From contig VRUJ01000004.1 in assembly GCA_019456165.1 (NCBI GenBank), forward strand, positions 104,224 through 168,223: 64,000 bases of DNA, written 5' to 3'. The notes under the pieces are model-generated. The model ran no database searches and had not been told where the DNA came from. It was given only the letters and a program-made list of their open reading frames with translations. A program made the position numbers and the translations under genes. Below, one piece after another: positions 52,900 through 61,961 of the stretch. Source of the stretch: Chloroflexota bacterium. Lineage in GTDB: Bacteria > Chloroflexota > Anaerolineae > Anaerolineales > UBA11579. Positions within the stretch are counted from its first letter, which is position 1. The number at the start of each line of letters is the position of its first letter.

Positions 52900-53628
52900 A
52901 TGCGCATTCTAGTCATCTCTGATGTCCACGCAAACTTTGTCGCTCTTGAAACTGTATTGGATCACGCTGGTAAGGTAGATGCCGTCTGGTGTTTGGGTGA
53001 CGTTGTCGGATACGGTCCTAGCCCCAACGAATGTATTGCCCTCCTAAAAGAACTGCCCGACTTAGTATGCTTGATTGGCAACCATGATGCCGCGGCTATC
53101 AATATACTTGATAGCAAATCCTTCAACCCCGAAGCGCGCATTTCCATCGAATGGTTGAAAAAACAATTGACAAAGGAAAGCATTTCTTTTCTAAAAGAAC
53201 GCCCCCATACTGAATCCATCGAACAAGTTACCCTGGCGCATGGCAGCCCCCGTCAACCTGTACTTGAATACCTTTTAGATACACGCAGCGCCACAGAAAA
53301 TTTTGAATATTTTGACACAGATTTTTGCTTTGTAGGTCACACCCATCTGCCAGTAATTTTTTACATTTCAGATGATGACTATTTAGCTCGCCTCACAATT
53401 CCACAAGCAAATCAGGTTGTTGAGTTTAAACCACGCGCCATCATCAACCCAGGCTCAGTCGGCCAACCGCGTGATAGAGACCCACGCTGCGCTTACGCAA
53501 TTTTCGATTCTCAAAAAAACGCCTGGGAGTACAGACGCATCGATTATGACATCCCCAAGGTGCAGCAGCGCATGAAGACTGCTGGTTTACCAGAACGGCA
53601 CATCCTCAGACTAGAAGAAGGCTGGTAA
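52900..53628 (+). CDS. Calcineurin-like metallophosphoesterase
   Basis: 242 residues of the YfcE/ApaH-type phosphoesterase family. All metal-binding blocks are seen: ISDVHANF, CLGDVVGYGPSPNE, LIGNHDAAA, TLAHGSP, FVGHTHLPVI and NPGSVGQPR. It hydrolyses phosphodiesters or phosphomonoesters, perhaps of nucleotides. A TAACAT box lies 7 bases before the ATG with no ribosome binding site, again suggesting a leaderless message. Located between a GAF-like gene and a DUF4349 lipoprotein. Confidence 0.9.
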   Translation: MRILVISDVHANFVALETVLDHAGKVDAVWCLGDVVGYGPSPNECIALLKELPDLVCLIGNHDAAAINILDSKSFNPEARISIEWLKKQLTKESISFLKERPHTESIEQVTLAHGSPRQPVLEYLLDTRSATENFEYFDTDFCFVGHTHLPVIFYISDDDYLARLTIPQANQVVEFKPRAIINPGSVGQPRDRDPRCAYAIFDSQKNAWEYRRIDYDIPKVQQRMKTAGLPERHILRLEEGW

Positions 53629-53701
53629 AGCCTCCCTCTCTGGGAACTTTTTTGCCCTAAGGAGCGTTCAATGAGGGAAACTTACTAAAGGAGATTTAAT
53701 C

Positions 53702-54670
53702 ATGTCAAAAAGTAAATTATCCCGCGCCATCCTAAGTGGAGCTGTCGCTGCTCTAGTGCTGGTCGCCTGTGGGGGTGGTGACGAATCACAAGAGACTATG
53801 GTTGAGTACATAGCAGTTGAAGGAGAATCCGATATTGCCATGGCCGCCCCCATGGCCGCGCCTGCCGAAAGCTTAGTTGCCGGCCGCGCCTTTGACGACA
53901 CTGACGGAGGCGGTTTTAACGAAGAGCTAAATGCTCAAAGCGTCGACCGCATAGTCATCAAGAATGCTGATCTATCCGTGGTTGTTGAAGACCCGGCTGC
54001 CAGCATGGATGCAATCAGTGTTTTAGCTGAAGAAATGGACGGCTATGTAGTCTCTTCCAATTTATACCAGACCTATCTAGACAGCGGAGTTGAAGTCCCC
54101 GAAGCGAATATCACCTTTAGGATTCCCGCCGAGATGCTGCTGGAGGCTCTTGAACAGATCGAGAGTGACGCCAATGAGGTGCTGTCTAAGAACATTTCCG
54201 GCCAGGATGTGACCCGCGAATATACCGATTTGCAATCTCGCCTGCGTAACTTAAATAACGCCGAAGAACAGTTACGTGAAATTATGGCTTCAGCTTTCAA
54301 AACTGAAGATGTTTTAGCCGTTTACCACCAGCTGTCACAGATCACCCAAGAAATCGAGATGATCAATGGGCAGATCCAATATTTCGATCAGGCTTCAGCT
54401 CTCTCCGCCATCTCCGTCACGTTGATTGCAGTAGAGACCGTCGAGCCGCTCACCATCGGGGGGTGGGAGCCAGTTGGTATTGCCAAAGATGCTGTCCAGG
54501 CCTTGATCACTACTCTCCAGGGGTTAGTCAATGCGGTTATTTGGCTGGCGCTATATTTGTTGCCCACTCTTGTTGTCATCTTGATCCCCTTCTGGCTGTT
54601 ATGGCGTGTTATTAAAGCTTTCCTCGGTCGGCGTAGAAAGAAAGTCGTTGAGGCTGAATCGAAAAGCTGA
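53702..54670 (+). CDS. DUF4349 lipoprotein
   Basis: 322 residues. Signal peptide with lipobox ALVLVACGGGD, so Cys 23 is lipid-anchored. A linker is followed by the DUF4349 domain, about residues 75-245 (IVIKNADLSVVVEDP, GYVVSSNLYQTYLDSGVEVPEANITFRIPAEML, VTREYTDLQSRLRNLNNAEEQLREIM), which contains a long coiled-coil-like helical pair. A C-terminal membrane helix (around 280-305) and basic tail end the protein. Having both lipid anchor and C-terminal helix is usual for this family. Function unknown. GGAG 8 bases upstream. Confidence 0.85.
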   Translation: MSKSKLSRAILSGAVAALVLVACGGGDESQETMVEYIAVEGESDIAMAAPMAAPAESLVAGRAFDDTDGGGFNEELNAQSVDRIVIKNADLSVVVEDPAASMDAISVLAEEMDGYVVSSNLYQTYLDSGVEVPEANITFRIPAEMLLEALEQIESDANEVLSKNISGQDVTREYTDLQSRLRNLNNAEEQLREIMASAFKTEDVLAVYHQLSQITQEIEMINGQIQYFDQASALSAISVTLIAVETVEPLTIGGWEPVGIAKDAVQALITTLQGLVNAVIWLALYLLPTLVVILIPFWLLWRVIKAFLGRRRKKVVEAESKS

Positions 54671-54697
54671 TAAAAGCTTAATAAAAAAATAAAATAA

Positions 54698-54731
54698 GAG
54701 CCAGGAAGATCAAGTTCCTGGCTCATTCTTT
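54698..54731 (+). terminator. Rho-independent terminator of the DUF4349 gene
   Basis: A perfect 10-bp stem, GAGCCAGGAA (54698-54707) with TTCCTGGCTC (54715-54724), 7-base loop, followed by ATTCTTTTT. It lies 28 bases after the stop codon. Confidence 0.85.
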
Positions 54732-54933
54732 TTCCAACTCCAGTTTAGCATCAACCCCCATCAAGCCGTAATTCCCTGACCCTGTAACCCACCAGACCGG
54801 GAAATCCTACCATAAATGCCGAAGCGCCGATCACCAACGGCATCCCCACTACCGGCAGCTGAGGAAAGTTGGGTTATTTCTCTCATAACTTGGCCGAATA
54901 GATTACCAAGCGTCAAGACCAAGATGTCCTCAC
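54732..54933. other. Non-coding gap between convergent DUF4349 and single-helix-protein genes
   Basis: About 200 bases, convergent on both sides. Two minus-strand frames stay open across the GC-richer part but lack a good start, ribosome binding site or family motif. I see no gene in it. Confidence 0.4.
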
Positions 54934-55545
54934 CTATTGGTTGCCATAGCGTTCTATTACATTCACAAACAAACTTAGAAATTCAACCAATTCACTCACA
55001 AATATTTCACCTTGAGATTCACTAGCGGTTATATCATTGTCAATAACCGCCTGAAGAGTCAATGCAAATTGGCTATATACATTTTGTAGGCTCTCTTGCG
55101 CCAAGGCTGCACATTCGGGATAATTTACAGTTAAGAGCGTGCTTTCTTGAGCCAAAACCCTAGCCTGAATATCAATAAGTTCGTCTGCCGTAAAATCATT
55201 GGATTTTAGAACCTCTATCTCGGCTTCTATTATCGCAATATCTGCTGTGGTTATTTCTATCCAAGCAGACAACTCCTCGGCTGGACAATCTAGCAGTTCA
55301 GGTGTCCATGCAGGTTCGCTTGGGCTTATAGTTATTGCAGCTGTCGGAAGCACAATAACTTCTGCATCTTGGGTTAACTTTATGGCGGCAAGCACATATG
55401 CTGTCGAGCGTATCTCCTCTCTGGTGAATGAACTGCCAATAAGGGTTGAGAATCCCACTAACAAAATAATCACTACCAACACCCCAATTAACCAATATTG
55501 GCTGACCTTTCGTTTCTTTTCTGAATTATTATTTTCTTGAGCCAT
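54934..55545 (-). CDS. Single-pass membrane protein of unknown function
   Basis: 203 residues from the ATG at 55545 (the open frame extends further upstream to 55599). Charged N-terminus (MAQENNNSEKKRK), one membrane helix (about 16-37), then an acidic extracytoplasmic domain rich in helix-forming residues, including two cysteines around residues 95 and 142. No family motif is recognised. It is transcribed toward the DUF4349 gene. It may be lineage-specific. Confidence 0.6.
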   Translation of the reverse strand: MAQENNNSEKKRKVSQYWLIGVLVVIILLVGFSTLIGSSFTREEIRSTAYVLAAIKLTQDAEVIVLPTAAITISPSEPAWTPELLDCPAEELSAWIEITTADIAIIEAEIEVLKSNDFTADELIDIQARVLAQESTLLTVNYPECAALAQESLQNVYSQFALTLQAVIDNDITASESQGEIFVSELVEFLSLFVNVIERYGNQ

Positions 55546-55599
55546 TAAAAACTTGTCCAAATCTTTTATTATTAATCTAGGATCAAGCCAGATAACCAA

Positions 55600-55946
55600 C
55601 TCTAACTTAAGGCTTGTTTGCTTTTACCGTTATCTATATCAGAGCAAAAACAATTTTACATACCATTAACCAAGCAACTTATTTTACCACCTTCGACTTA
55701 GGTGTTTGTCCTACTAATAGGAGGCTAGACTCCATATCATTTGCTAGCGCATTTGGAATCCAGAAATTACTGGGACAAGGCTTTTCCAAAACCAGTTTTG
55801 CGGCTAAATCTCACTTTTTTGGGGGGTCACTAAATACGGTAATAGCATAAATAAAATACGGTATTACCACGGTTGTAAACCAAATTACAAAAACATATAC
55901 TATCTGTACATAATCAAAACCTAATGAGCAAGAAAAGGAGCAAGAC
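55600..55946. other. Intergenic region with spaced direct repeats
   Basis: About 350 bases of AT-rich sequence without a credible gene. A 10-base direct repeat AAATACGGTA occurs at 55832-55841 and 55854-55863, exactly 22 bases apart (two helical turns). An inverted GGTAAT/ATTACC pair overlaps it. These lie 80-115 bases upstream of the ATG at 55947 and may bind a regulator. Confidence 0.45.
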
Positions 55947-56291
55947 ATGTTAGCAAAAATGATAACTACAAGAACAATACAAAATAAACTTGGAAGCATC
56001 TCCCGCCAAAATAGCGTTTCGAAGGCAGTATTAAACAGCTATAAAACATTCGCCAAACAGAATCCCCAATGGGAAGCCTCCCTCTTCGATGAATACTTCA
56101 TCAATACCAAGGTAGTCCCGATGGTGGAAGCAGCCATAAACAATGGTGAGTTCGTAAGGGCAAAAGATATCGCCAACCAATGGGCTAACCAGTTCTTTCT
56201 ACGATCAAGCTCCCGCCGAGAAGCTGTCATCGAGCTGCAGCCTGTGGTGAACACATTCTTACAGGAAATCAACCAAGAGCTGATGAACTAA
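55947..56291 (+). CDS. Small helical protein of unknown function
   Basis: 114 residues. A good ribosome binding site (AAAGGAG) 7 bases before the ATG supports it. Predicted to be mainly alpha-helical, with basic and acidic helical stretches (TFAKQNPQWEASLFDEYF, MVEAAINNGEFVRAKDIANQWANQFF). No signal peptide, no membrane helix and no recognised family. It lies upstream of the LAL regulator gene, from which it is separated by a weak terminator-like hairpin. Confidence 0.65.
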   Translation: MLAKMITTRTIQNKLGSISRQNSVSKAVLNSYKTFAKQNPQWEASLFDEYFINTKVVPMVEAAINNGEFVRAKDIANQWANQFFLRSSSRREAVIELQPVVNTFLQEINQELMN

Positions 56292-56346
56292 ACATGCTCC
56301 CAATGCCCAAACAAATAAGCCGCTTGCCCATAAACTCTAGAAAATT

Positions 56347-56375
56347 TCCATCCTGCAATCAAGGTTGGAGATTTT
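56347..56375 (+). terminator. Weak terminator after the small helical gene
   Basis: TCCATCCT (56347-56354) pairs with AGGTTGGA (56362-56369) with one mismatch, 7-base loop, then GATTTT. It lies about 55 bases after the stop codon. The T-run is short. Confidence 0.35.
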
Positions 56376-56434
56376 CGTATGTGAAGCATAATATTAGGAT
56401 ACAATCTTTTTTAATCCATATTGATTAAATAAAT

Positions 56435-59308
56435 ATGGCAGAGATAGATGATATGCTTATTGGAAGAAAAGCAGAACAAGCCAAGATAAATGAAGCAATA
56501 AGTGCTGCCGCGGAAAGACGTGGAAGCATCCTGTTATTATCCGGGGAAGCCGGAATGGGAAAGACCCATTTGGCACACCACACATTAGAGGCTTGTGATC
56601 TTCAAACTATCCGCGTAACAACTGATGAGACTTCGACGCCTCCCTACGGCCCGATCATTTCCGTGCTGCGAAGTTTCATGCGTGATTCATCCACCAATTT
56701 CGAAGATTGTGGTTCGCTAAAGAAGTACCTAGCCCAACTTCTCCCTGAACTAGGTAAACCCGCAGAGGCCAGTGACCAAGCCACGCTTATCGAAGCCCTT
56801 CGTTGTGGTTTAGATGCTATTGCCAAGCACGGTCCAACTGTGCTCTTTCTGGATGACCTCCACTGGGCAGACAACGCCACGCTTGACTTGCTGCCAAAAC
56901 TTGTCGATTGGATTCAAGAACGCCCAATCCTGCTTCTCGGCGCTTACCGCAGCGATGAAATCCCGCGCGGCCATGCAATTCGTCGCTTGAGGAATGACCT
57001 GAGGCGCGCCAAACATTTACAAGAGATCGCCATTGAACCTCTGAATCGCGAAGAAACTGAAGAATTAACTCACAAGATTTTAGGGCATCCCCCTGACAAT
57101 TCATTACTGAGTACGATTTTCGATAAAACCCAAGGTGTTCCCTTTTTCCTCGAAGAACTGCTCAAATCCCTTGAGGCCAGCGGTCACTTGCAAAAACTTA
57201 ATAATACATTTTCCCTCACCCCCGGAAAAGAAATCCCTTTCCCTGAAACTGTGCGGGATGCGATACTGATCCGAATGGAAGCCCTTTCGCCAGCCGCCAA
57301 ACTCTGCCTTGAGCTTGCTTCTGTAGCGGGGCAGCGCTTCAGTTTTGAATTGGTCTCCGAATTAGCTGGTGAAGAAACCTTTGATGAAGCCATAAACAAC
57401 GGTTTCATAATCGAGCTTGGCCAGGAAGAAGGGCAGTTCCGCCATGCCCTAACCTCGGAAGCTATTTACAAAGAAATTAGTTGGACAAAAGTACGCAAAC
57501 TCCACCGCCAGGTTGCTGAAAAACTAGAGGCAGCCGGTGCCTCTCCAGGCGTGGTTGCCGAACACTGGCTTGCTGGGAAAAGCCCAGAACAAGCGCGCAA
57601 AGCATTCGTCTTATCCATGCAGGATTCCTGCGATATCCACGCTTATGCAGACGCTGTGAATTTCGCTAATAGCGCACTCGATTTATGGCCGGAGAGTGAA
57701 GAGGAAAGTGAACGGCTGCAACTCCTAGATAGACTTGGGCATTGTGCTGAAATCAGCGGGTCCTTAACTGAGGCAACTCGAGCATGGCGTGAAGTCGCAG
57801 AAAGCTACCAACAGATGGAACAGCATTACGAATTCGCCCTCGTGCAGCGCAAATTAGCCACCGTCTACGAACTTCAATCCGCGTGGAACCGCGCTCTCTC
57901 CGCGCGTCAGCAAGCCGCAAATGCTTTTTATAAAGCCAAGCACGATTTAGAAGCCATCAGTGAACAGATTGCCATCGCCTCCCACCTACAAACGGATGGA
58001 AAATACAATAATGCAATGCAGGTCATATCCAAGGCTGTGGAAGAGGCTGAAAAAGCAGATGATCCTCTACTGAAAGCTCGTGCCTGGGGTCTGTTAGGTT
58101 CATTAGAAGCAAGAGTGGGCAATTTAGACCAAGGGCTGAAAACAACCCAAGCAGGGCTATCTTTAGCTCTAGATGGAAATTTTATCGGTGCCGCATCAGA
58201 GATCTATCAAAGGTTAGCCAGCGTCTTTGAGCATTTTGGTGATTTTAAAGGCGCCAAGGAAGCATATAATTTCGCGTATACTTTTTGCGAATCAAATGGC
58301 GCTGAACCCATGGGACACGTTTGCATGGCGTGTTTGACCGTCGTTCTGATTCAAACTGGTGAATGGAATGAGGCCATCGAGATATGTGAAGACGTAATTC
58401 AAGCCAATAATTCACCTACTGGCGCTAAGTTGATCGCAGAATCTCTCCTCGGATTGATCTTCGCCCTGCGAGGGGAGGCAAAACGAGGCCGCAAACTTTT
58501 AGTTAGAACTATAGTGGCTGCTAAAGATTTAGAGATCGCAGCGCTCGAGATATTCTGTGCATATGGACTGGCAGTCGCAGACTGGCATGATAACAAACAT
58601 GAATCTGCTCGTGAACACTGTCAGGCTATCCTTGATCGGTGGTCGCGATCTGAAGACCGGCATTACGCCATACCCGCGCTTAGATTTTCAGCTTCTTTCT
58701 ACGCCATTCAAGGCGATGACGAAGGCACTCGCGCTTGCGCTGATGCCCTTGCAAAAATTGCCGCCAGCCACAGTAATTCCGAGTCTTTAGCAGCGCTTTC
58801 ACACGCTCTTGGAGAAGCCGCATTAGTAACTGGGGATATTGAACAAGCCAATGAACATTTCCAAAACACTTTAGAGATATTAGAAAAAGAGAATCTGCCT
58901 CTTGAAGAGACAGAAAGCGCATACCGCTACGGGATTTCTCTCCTCCAAGCACAAAAACGCGAGAAGGGTATTGAGCTGCTCACGCGTGCCTATCATCTAG
59001 CACGCGGCCTGAATGCCCGTCCCTACACCAGCCGCATCATCCAGGAATTGCAGGCTGTCGGAAAACCTATCGAGGGTTTGATCGGCAAACGCGAAGCTGA
59101 GAAGTCCAAGCGAGGCGGGTTGACCCGCCGCCAATTTGAAGTCGTAAATCTGGTAGCTTTGGGGATGACCAACCAGCAAATCGCCGAGGAATTGGTGCTC
59201 AGCGCCCGCACAGTGGATATGCACGTGAGCAATATCCTCAACCAGTTAAACTCTCGCTCGCGTGCTGAGGCGGTAAGGCAAGCCGCAGAACTGGGGTTAC
59301 TGAATTAG
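56435..59308 (+). CDS. LAL-type LuxR transcriptional regulator with AAA/ATPase and TPR domains
   Basis: 957 residues. N-terminal ATPase (Walker A GEAGMGKTH near residue 37; Walker B PTVLFLDDLHWAD near 135), winged-helix-like and helical domain to ~360, a long run of TPR-like helices (~400-880), and a C-terminal LuxR-type HTH (LTRRQFEVVNLVALGMTNQQIAEELVLSARTVDMHVSNILNQL). This is the MalT/LAL architecture: it binds ATP and an inducer and activates target operons. It may regulate the adjacent glycosyltransferase genes at 59400-61628. The start has no ribosome binding site. ATG 56435 fits the family N-terminus. Confidence 0.9.
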   Translation: MAEIDDMLIGRKAEQAKINEAISAAAERRGSILLLSGEAGMGKTHLAHHTLEACDLQTIRVTTDETSTPPYGPIISVLRSFMRDSSTNFEDCGSLKKYLAQLLPELGKPAEASDQATLIEALRCGLDAIAKHGPTVLFLDDLHWADNATLDLLPKLVDWIQERPILLLGAYRSDEIPRGHAIRRLRNDLRRAKHLQEIAIEPLNREETEELTHKILGHPPDNSLLSTIFDKTQGVPFFLEELLKSLEASGHLQKLNNTFSLTPGKEIPFPETVRDAILIRMEALSPAAKLCLELASVAGQRFSFELVSELAGEETFDEAINNGFIIELGQEEGQFRHALTSEAIYKEISWTKVRKLHRQVAEKLEAAGASPGVVAEHWLAGKSPEQARKAFVLSMQDSCDIHAYADAVNFANSALDLWPESEEESERLQLLDRLGHCAEISGSLTEATRAWREVAESYQQMEQHYEFALVQRKLATVYELQSAWNRALSARQQAANAFYKAKHDLEAISEQIAIASHLQTDGKYNNAMQVISKAVEEAEKADDPLLKARAWGLLGSLEARVGNLDQGLKTTQAGLSLALDGNFIGAASEIYQRLASVFEHFGDFKGAKEAYNFAYTFCESNGAEPMGHVCMACLTVVLIQTGEWNEAIEICEDVIQANNSPTGAKLIAESLLGLIFALRGEAKRGRKLLVRTIVAAKDLEIAALEIFCAYGLAVADWHDNKHESAREHCQAILDRWSRSEDRHYAIPALRFSASFYAIQGDDEGTRACADALAKIAASHSNSESLAALSHALGEAALVTGDIEQANEHFQNTLEILEKENLPLEETESAYRYGISLLQAQKREKGIELLTRAYHLARGLNARPYTSRIIQELQAVGKPIEGLIGKREAEKSKRGGLTRRQFEVVNLVALGMTNQQIAEELVLSARTVDMHVSNILNQLNSRSRAEAVRQAAELGLLN

Positions 59309-59386
59309 CCTTCTTTCCCATATAAGTCCACCAAAGACAATAAATATCAGAGAAACCATCCTTTCTGGGTTAAGTTTTTTGTGAGC

Positions 59387-59392
59387 TATAAT
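59387..59392 (+). promoter_or_regulatory. -10 box 7 bases before the GT-C glycosyltransferase ATG
   Basis: A perfect TATAAT at 59387-59392, with 7 bases to the ATG at 59400. There is no Shine-Dalgarno site. This fits a leaderless transcript. Confidence 0.45.
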
Positions 59393-59399
59393 TAGGCTC

Positions 59400-61010
59400 A
59401 TGTTACAAAAACTCGGCAATTTCTCCCAGCCTCGCAAAATCCTAATCGCCATCCTCATGATTGCATTTGGCTTGCGAATTGTCGGGATATTTTGGGGGCT
59501 CCCCATTTTCGACACATATGCTCACGCGTATCACCCTGACGAATCCAAGATAATTAACGGCGCTGTCGCTTTTCCCGAAGACATCTTTGAGCGGGAAGAT
59601 CTCCGATATCCAACCGGATTACATTACTTTGTAGGGCTACTTGTCATTCCTCTGGGTACGTTAGCCACTTTCGAAGTAATCACAAAAGCTCAACTTTCCA
59701 TCTATACTTTTATCATCTCTCGCATAGTGTCCGTTGTATTCGGTGTTGGCGCTGTCGCCTTAACCTACAGGCTCGGCAAACTGATTTCCAATACTACAAC
59801 AGGGCTGTTAGCCTCTTCTCTGCTTTCCGTTTCCCTTTACCACGCCCGCCACTCCGCAATCGCCACCACAGATGTAGCCACTTCTTTCTGGATAATGGCT
59901 GTTCTTATCAGCCTATACCGACTTTCACTAGATTCCAAAACCAGAGATTACCTGGTTCTCGGTATCTTTAGCGGGCTTTTGATTGGCACAAAGTACAGCG
60001 GCGTTGTCGTTATCGCCTCCGCAGCGGTCATTTTTATAAAACTACTAAGAACTTCAAGAGACAGCCAACAACGGTGGCGGTTGCTAAAAGGTGGAGGAAT
60101 CAGTACGCTCTCAGCCATTACTACTTTCCTGATGACCACACCATCCATCTTAGTTCATCCCCAAAGCCTACTTACTTCCCTTCAATATGAAACTAGCCGG
60201 GTGGGCTATTCGCGCGCACCCCTTTGGAACATTAACATTTTGGTCGGGGACTATAAGCTGTTAGTTATGACAGCTGGCCTGCCAATTGCCATTCTGGTTA
60301 TTTTCGGTTTAATAAATGGCCTTTCCCGGTCTGAAATCAAAACTAATTTACCCCTGTTGGCTTCGATTATTGCTTACCTGCTCTTCTTTTGGGGCTCATT
60401 AATCGCAAGGTACTATATCTTACTTTTGCCCATTTTATGCTTACTGGCTGCTAAAGCTCTTGACTCTCTGTTGCAGCGTAATATCCAACCTATAAAGTTA
60501 GCTGTCGTCTTAGTTTTCTCGTCAACTCTCCTTTACAGTCTCGTATATTCCATTAATGGAATAGCTCTCTTTTTGAACGACAGCCGCTCTGGAGCAGCGG
60601 CCTATATTGATGCCAATTTACCTGCCGGTGCTAGCATCGGTTATGCAAAAACAGGTAATCTTCAAAGATGGGGCTGGAGGCTTCCATTCATCGATCCTGA
60701 GAAGTATACTCTCGTCGACAATTTGACGAACCCGGACTACTTGGTGTTGAGTGGTTTTACAATCTCTGAGTTTGAATCCGCATTTGCCTCCGGGAGATTA
60801 TCCGAGGATTATGTTTGGGATGTGAACTTCCCTAACGATTGGTGGAGTGGTGAGATACCAGATCCACAGGTCTTTGAATTCTTCGATTACTTCTTGAATG
60901 GCGTAGGGGATAAATATTCTTATGAACTGCTTGCTGTTTTCAAAAGAGAAATCACTGTGCCTGTGGAAATGCCTCCTCCAGAAATCCGCATCTACCAGAG
61001 AATCGATTAG
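59400..61010 (+). CDS. GT-C membrane glycosyltransferase (PMT/ArnT-like, family 39)
   Basis: 536 residues with about 10-12 hydrophobic helices. After the first helix the catalytic acidic motif AYHPDESKI is seen, as in PMT and ArnT enzymes. The C-terminal soluble part (about 390-536) follows the last helix. GT-C enzymes transfer a sugar from a polyprenyl-phosphate donor to a protein or glycan outside the membrane. The GT2 at 44830 could make such a donor. The acceptor is unknown. Confidence 0.85.
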   Translation: MLQKLGNFSQPRKILIAILMIAFGLRIVGIFWGLPIFDTYAHAYHPDESKIINGAVAFPEDIFEREDLRYPTGLHYFVGLLVIPLGTLATFEVITKAQLSIYTFIISRIVSVVFGVGAVALTYRLGKLISNTTTGLLASSLLSVSLYHARHSAIATTDVATSFWIMAVLISLYRLSLDSKTRDYLVLGIFSGLLIGTKYSGVVVIASAAVIFIKLLRTSRDSQQRWRLLKGGGISTLSAITTFLMTTPSILVHPQSLLTSLQYETSRVGYSRAPLWNINILVGDYKLLVMTAGLPIAILVIFGLINGLSRSEIKTNLPLLASIIAYLLFFWGSLIARYYILLLPILCLLAAKALDSLLQRNIQPIKLAVVLVFSSTLLYSLVYSINGIALFLNDSRSGAAAYIDANLPAGASIGYAKTGNLQRWGWRLPFIDPEKYTLVDNLTNPDYLVLSGFTISEFESAFASGRLSEDYVWDVNFPNDWWSGEIPDPQVFEFFDYFLNGVGDKYSYELLAVFKREITVPVEMPPPEIRIYQRID

Positions 61011-61025
61011 GTAGAAATATCCATC

Positions 61026-61628
61026 ATGTCGACTGTTCCAAACATATCCATTTTGAGAAATTTGCAACGCTTGCTCTGGAGTGCTTTTCTGGTAAGTACG
61101 GCCACAATGGGATATTACATTCTAACCCAGGCCCCCGCAGGCGATATCTGGGCGCTTACATATTCAATCATACGCATTGGTATACTGGTTATTCTCCTTA
61201 GTGTTTTTCTGGTTTTGATCTGGCTGAGGCGGAGACTCAGTCAATATCAGAACTGGTTTGCTCAGATCCAACATGGAAAGCAGTTTCTCGCGCTAACGTC
61301 TATCGTGGGCTTGATTTTTTTCGCAGGAAGCATTTACTTCATCCTGCCTGCCTTTAAAGCCTTCAGCACTTTGAAATATTTTGCTCCCACCTATTTCTGG
61401 ATAGCCCCATTTACCAGTTGGGGAATATTAATGACAATATTGACATTGCTTGGCCTATTCAACCTGCGAGCCAGTATGCATCCAGATCGAGCTACCCGCC
61501 AAAGAAACTTTATAAAGTTAATCACTATTTCGCTAAGTGCTTACTTCGCCCTGCTTTATCTTACCAGCCTCGCTGCTGGTTGGCTAAACTGGAAAGATAT
61601 TATCTTCTTTCGAAGGGTCATCCCTTGA
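61026..61628 (+). CDS. Integral membrane protein of unknown function
   Basis: 200 residues with five hydrophobic helices: LLWSAFLVSTATMGYYIL, YSIIRIGILVILLSVFLVLI, FLALTSIVGLIFFAGSIYFILPAF, a fourth (FWIAPFTSWGILMTILTLLGL) and a C-terminal one (ISLSAYFALLYLTSLAAGW). No known motif is recognised. It is 15 bases after the GT-C gene and probably belongs to its operon, perhaps as an accessory to lipid-linked sugar handling. Confidence 0.65.
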   Translation: MSTVPNISILRNLQRLLWSAFLVSTATMGYYILTQAPAGDIWALTYSIIRIGILVILLSVFLVLIWLRRRLSQYQNWFAQIQHGKQFLALTSIVGLIFFAGSIYFILPAFKAFSTLKYFAPTYFWIAPFTSWGILMTILTLLGLFNLRASMHPDRATRQRNFIKLITISLSAYFALLYLTSLAAGWLNWKDIIFFRRVIP

Positions 61629-61961
61629 CAGTTAATTGGAAATTTTCTAGGTTTCCGAACTAGGTCTGGAATCAGAAGCATCTATTCCTGCCCATAACAC
61701 TTCAATAACTCGCCATTCAGCTAAGCATCAATTTCCCCGGGGTGTAGTTCTTTTGCGTACTCCAAGCCTGGGTTGAGCACCAGATACGCACCTCTGGTAA
61801 CTCGAAATTTGTGCTCGCTAATTTAACCGGCTCTTGAAGGTTTAGTATCATATTCAATCTATATTAACTCTACCAGCATATTACATATGCAATTTATGAC
61901 CCTGGTATAATGCAACCGCCAAAGCTATATAATCCCATTCGTACTAAAGGAGTTACATTAT
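61629..61961. other. Intergenic region upstream of the thiolase-like gene
   Basis: About 330 bases. The only clear site is the extended -10 at 61903-61911 and the AAGGAG before the ATG at 61962. Nothing else gene-like is seen. Confidence 0.5.
61903..61911 (+). promoter_or_regulatory. Extended -10 promoter of the thiolase-like operon
   Basis: TGGTATAAT at 61903-61911 (TG, one base, perfect TATAAT). The -35 region (around 61883) is weak, as is usual for extended -10 promoters. Transcription would start near 61918, 44 bases before the ATG, with AAGGAG in between. Confidence 0.6.

Noticed and set aside
54740..54933. Minus-strand frames open across the GC-rich gap
   Set aside because: Two frames stay open, one ending with a hydrophobic stretch that could be a gene remnant, but there is no start, no ribosome binding site and no recognised family. 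Not enough to call a pseudogene.
55614..55850. 78-codon plus-strand frame in the intergenic region
   Set aside because: No ribosome binding site, no domain, low-complexity-like composition, and it overlaps the candidate regulatory repeats.
55811..55999. 62-codon hydrophobic minus-strand frame
   Set aside because: It would encode two membrane segments, but it overlaps the well-supported start of the small helical gene (AAAGGAG at 55934) and has no ribosome binding site of its own.
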